This document shows positions 57,392-58,660 of a stretch of 58,660 nucleotides of DNA, piece after piece. A program made the translations under genes and the position numbers. The DNA comes from Rhodopseudomonas sp. (GTDB lineage Bacteria; Pseudomonadota; Alphaproteobacteria; Rhizobiales; Xanthobacteraceae): positions 1 through 58,660 of the forward strand of contig WGNB01000009.1 in assembly GCA_016124795.1 (NCBI GenBank), in the 5' to 3' direction. The notes beneath the pieces were generated by a model. It saw only the letters and a list, made by a program, of their open reading frames with translations, searched no databases and had not been told where the DNA came from. How positions within the stretch are numbered: the first letter of the stretch is position 1; every line of letters starts with the position of its first letter.

Positions 57392-57661
57392 TCAACCTTC
57401 GCCGGGGGCCTGCGCGTGAATCGCCAGCGCATGGACGCCGCCGGACAATTCGTCCGAAAGTATCTGGTTAATCATGCGATGACGTTGGATCCGGGTCTTT
57501 CCTTTGAAGGCCTCAGATACGATATAGACCCTGAAGTGAGTTTGCCCGCCCGGTCGATGTCCGGCATGGCCTTCGTGCTGGTGGGATTCGTCCATCACCT
57601 TGAGGCTTTCCGGCACGAAAGCCTCGGTCAACTTCTTCGCGATAATGTCGGCGGTCTGCAT
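57392..57661 (-). CDS. BolA family protein
   Basis: An 89-residue BolA-like protein, in relatives a partner of monothiol glutaredoxins in iron-sulfur or iron signalling. It starts MQTADIIAKKLTEAFVPESL and contains HRPGGQTHFRVYIVSEAFKG with the conserved His of the fold, and RIQRHRMINQILSDELSGGV in which helix alpha-3 lies. ATG 57661 has GGAG just upstream; an in-frame TTG at 57670 is less likely. It converges with hipA and is divergent from the J-domain gene. Confidence 0.92.
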   Translation of the reverse strand: MQTADIIAKKLTEAFVPESLKVMDESHQHEGHAGHRPGGQTHFRVYIVSEAFKGKTRIQRHRMINQILSDELSGGVHALAIHAQAPGEG

Positions 57662-57795
57662 CCACTCCAACTAGGATGCGGCCGGGCAAGGGTCAACCTT
57701 GGTGGCCGATGATGGCGTAATACCGCCAGAATCGTGTTGCCATACCTCTGTCAAGACTTGAAGGCATAACCGTTCAAAGCGCATAATCACGCCCC

Positions 57796-58389
57796 ATGAA
57801 AATTGACTCCCCCCTCTTCGATAGTATTCGCGTCAAACCGAGCAAGGATCGTCGCGTCAAGAACGACGGTCCGGTCTGCCAATGGGCGGATTGCAAGGAA
57901 AAGGCGACGAATTTCGCGCCCAAGGGGCCGAACTCGACCGGCCGTTGGCATTACTGCGTCAAGCATGTGCGCGAGTACAATCAGTCCTATAATTTCTTTT
58001 CCGGCATGGATGACGACGCCGTGCGCGCCTATCAGAAGGATGCGCTGACCGGTCATCGTCCGACCTGGAAAATGGGCACCGGCAAGCGCAAGGCCAAACC
58101 GGACCTCAGCGGCCTCGGCAATTCCGACGATCCGTTCGGCCTGTTCGACGGAACCGGCAAGGAGCAGAAGACCGTTGTCGAGACGCGGGTGATCCGCAAT
58201 GCCGAGCGCAAGGCCTTCGAGGCCCTCAGCCTGGAGGTTTCGGCCACCGTGGCGCAGGTCAAGACGCGCTATAAGGATCTGGTCAAACGCCATCACCCCG
58301 ACGCCAATGGCGGCGACCGCTCGACCGAAGACCGGCTGATCGAGATCATCAAGGCCTATAACTACCTTAAATCGGTCGGAATGGGCTGA
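57796..58389 (+). CDS. DnaJ (J-domain) protein with C-terminal J domain
   Basis: A 197-residue protein whose J domain sits at the C-terminus (about 140-195: FEALSLEVSATVAQVKTRYK followed by DLVKRHHPDANGG, with the HPD tripeptide intact). The N-terminal part has a Cys/His pattern (VCQWADCKEKATNF, YHYCVKHVREYNQSYNFF as WHYCVKHVR) suggesting a small zinc site. It resembles the alphaproteobacterial J-protein found between bolA and cobS. It would stimulate an Hsp70; client unknown. Confidence 0.92.
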   Translation: MKIDSPLFDSIRVKPSKDRRVKNDGPVCQWADCKEKATNFAPKGPNSTGRWHYCVKHVREYNQSYNFFSGMDDDAVRAYQKDALTGHRPTWKMGTGKRKAKPDLSGLGNSDDPFGLFDGTGKEQKTVVETRVIRNAERKAFEALSLEVSATVAQVKTRYKDLVKRHHPDANGGDRSTEDRLIEIIKAYNYLKSVGMG

Positions 58390-58632
58390 TTGGGTCGGTT
58401 CCGCCGGTCGGGCTAGCGATTGGCCGGCCTCTGGCGAGACCCGCTCAAAAGTGCCATTTTCAGGCCGTGACAATCGTCTTGCCGCCTGAAAATCCCCGGT
58501 ATTCGAGCTATGCCGCAGGCCCGCTTTCGCTCGGCACCGGGTTTCTGTTAGTTTGCGGCGCGTTTTTAAATCTCAAGCCTTATCCCGGCGAGATATGCGG
58601 CCCCGCGCCGTTTCCGGGGCCACGGAGTAGCA

Positions 58633-58660
58633 ATGGCAACCGCAGTTCAAGACAAGCCCG
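58633..58660 (+). CDS. cobS: Start of probable cobaltochelatase subunit CobS (partial)
   Basis: Only nine codons (MATAVQDKP) before the window ends. GGAG lies about 6 nt before the ATG. Identity is inferred from synteny, since bolA and a C-terminal J-domain gene are followed by cobS in related bacteria; the residues themselves are too few to prove it. The 243-nt leader before it shows no cobalamin riboswitch that I can recognise. Confidence 0.5.

Noticed and set aside
58390-58632. Cobalamin riboswitch before cobS
   Set aside because: I looked for a B12-box-like segment and a folded leader and saw nothing convincing.

Overview
The window is a high-GC chromosomal segment from an alphaproteobacterium, most likely Hyphomicrobiales (Bradyrhizobiaceae/Xanthobacteraceae type). 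This rests on gene content and order, not on any search: rpmF, phaR/phaA/phaB, DUF4167–prmC–prfA–ptsP, lysC/ubiG, comF–grxC–nitrilase–DUF1178, argJ–mutT, parvulin/secA, accA–xerD/aroK–aroB and bolA/J-protein/cobS. No rRNA, tRNA, CRISPR array, insertion sequence or prophage was seen.

Layout. 1–3.5 kb: rpmF, a small membrane protein, a gamma-glutamyltransferase-family enzyme, a DUF4336 protein and a small conserved protein. 3.6–9.6 kb: a GGDEF/EAL signalling protein, then phaR divergent from phaA and phaB (phaC is absent), then a tartrate/D-malate-type dehydrogenase. 9.6–15.7 kb: an autotransporter, a class II aldolase, a DMT exporter, a DUF985 cupin with gloB, and a methyltransferase. 15.7–24.7 kb: a conserved leftward block (ptsP, prfA, prmC, then after a 948-nt gap a DUF4167 protein with a polyasparagine tract; lysC) and rightward ubiG. 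24.8–30.7 kb: a DMT transporter, the tightly overlapped comF–grxC–nitrilase–DUF1178 operon, an orphan Tat-exported ABC binding protein and a NDUFAF5-like methyltransferase. 30.7–38.3 kb: leftward parvulin–argJ–mutT ending in a previously missable orphan Flp pilin, divergent from secA and three small genes. 38.7–46 kb: a secreted small protein, a PrpF-family isomerase with an apparent AUC start, a GIY-YIG protein, an L,D-transpeptidase lipoprotein, accA, and an overlapping acetyltransferase/JmjC-like pair. 46–50.6 kb: xerD with a 50-residue membrane protein, divergent from aroK–aroB–CorC. 50.6–55.7 kb: an organic-acid module (ADP-forming acyl-CoA synthetase, enoyl-CoA hydratase, Bug/TctC binding protein) facing an IclR regulator, with a perfect palindrome between them. 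55.7–57.4 kb: a HipBA module. 57.4–58.66 kb: bolA, a J-domain protein and the first codons of probable cobS.

Most of the window is housekeeping. The most unusual signals are: a HipA whose autophosphorylated Ser and metal-binding Asp equivalents are Cys and Gly, with duplicated putative HipB operators upstream; an ATC codon placed behind a strong Shine-Dalgarno sequence for the PrpF protein; short tandem repeats in the leaders of the autotransporter and DUF4167 genes; two families of dispersed intergenic palindromes; and two small genes (Flp pilin, XerD-linked membrane protein) shorter than common ORF cut-offs. No clearly new multi-gene defence or biosynthetic system was found.
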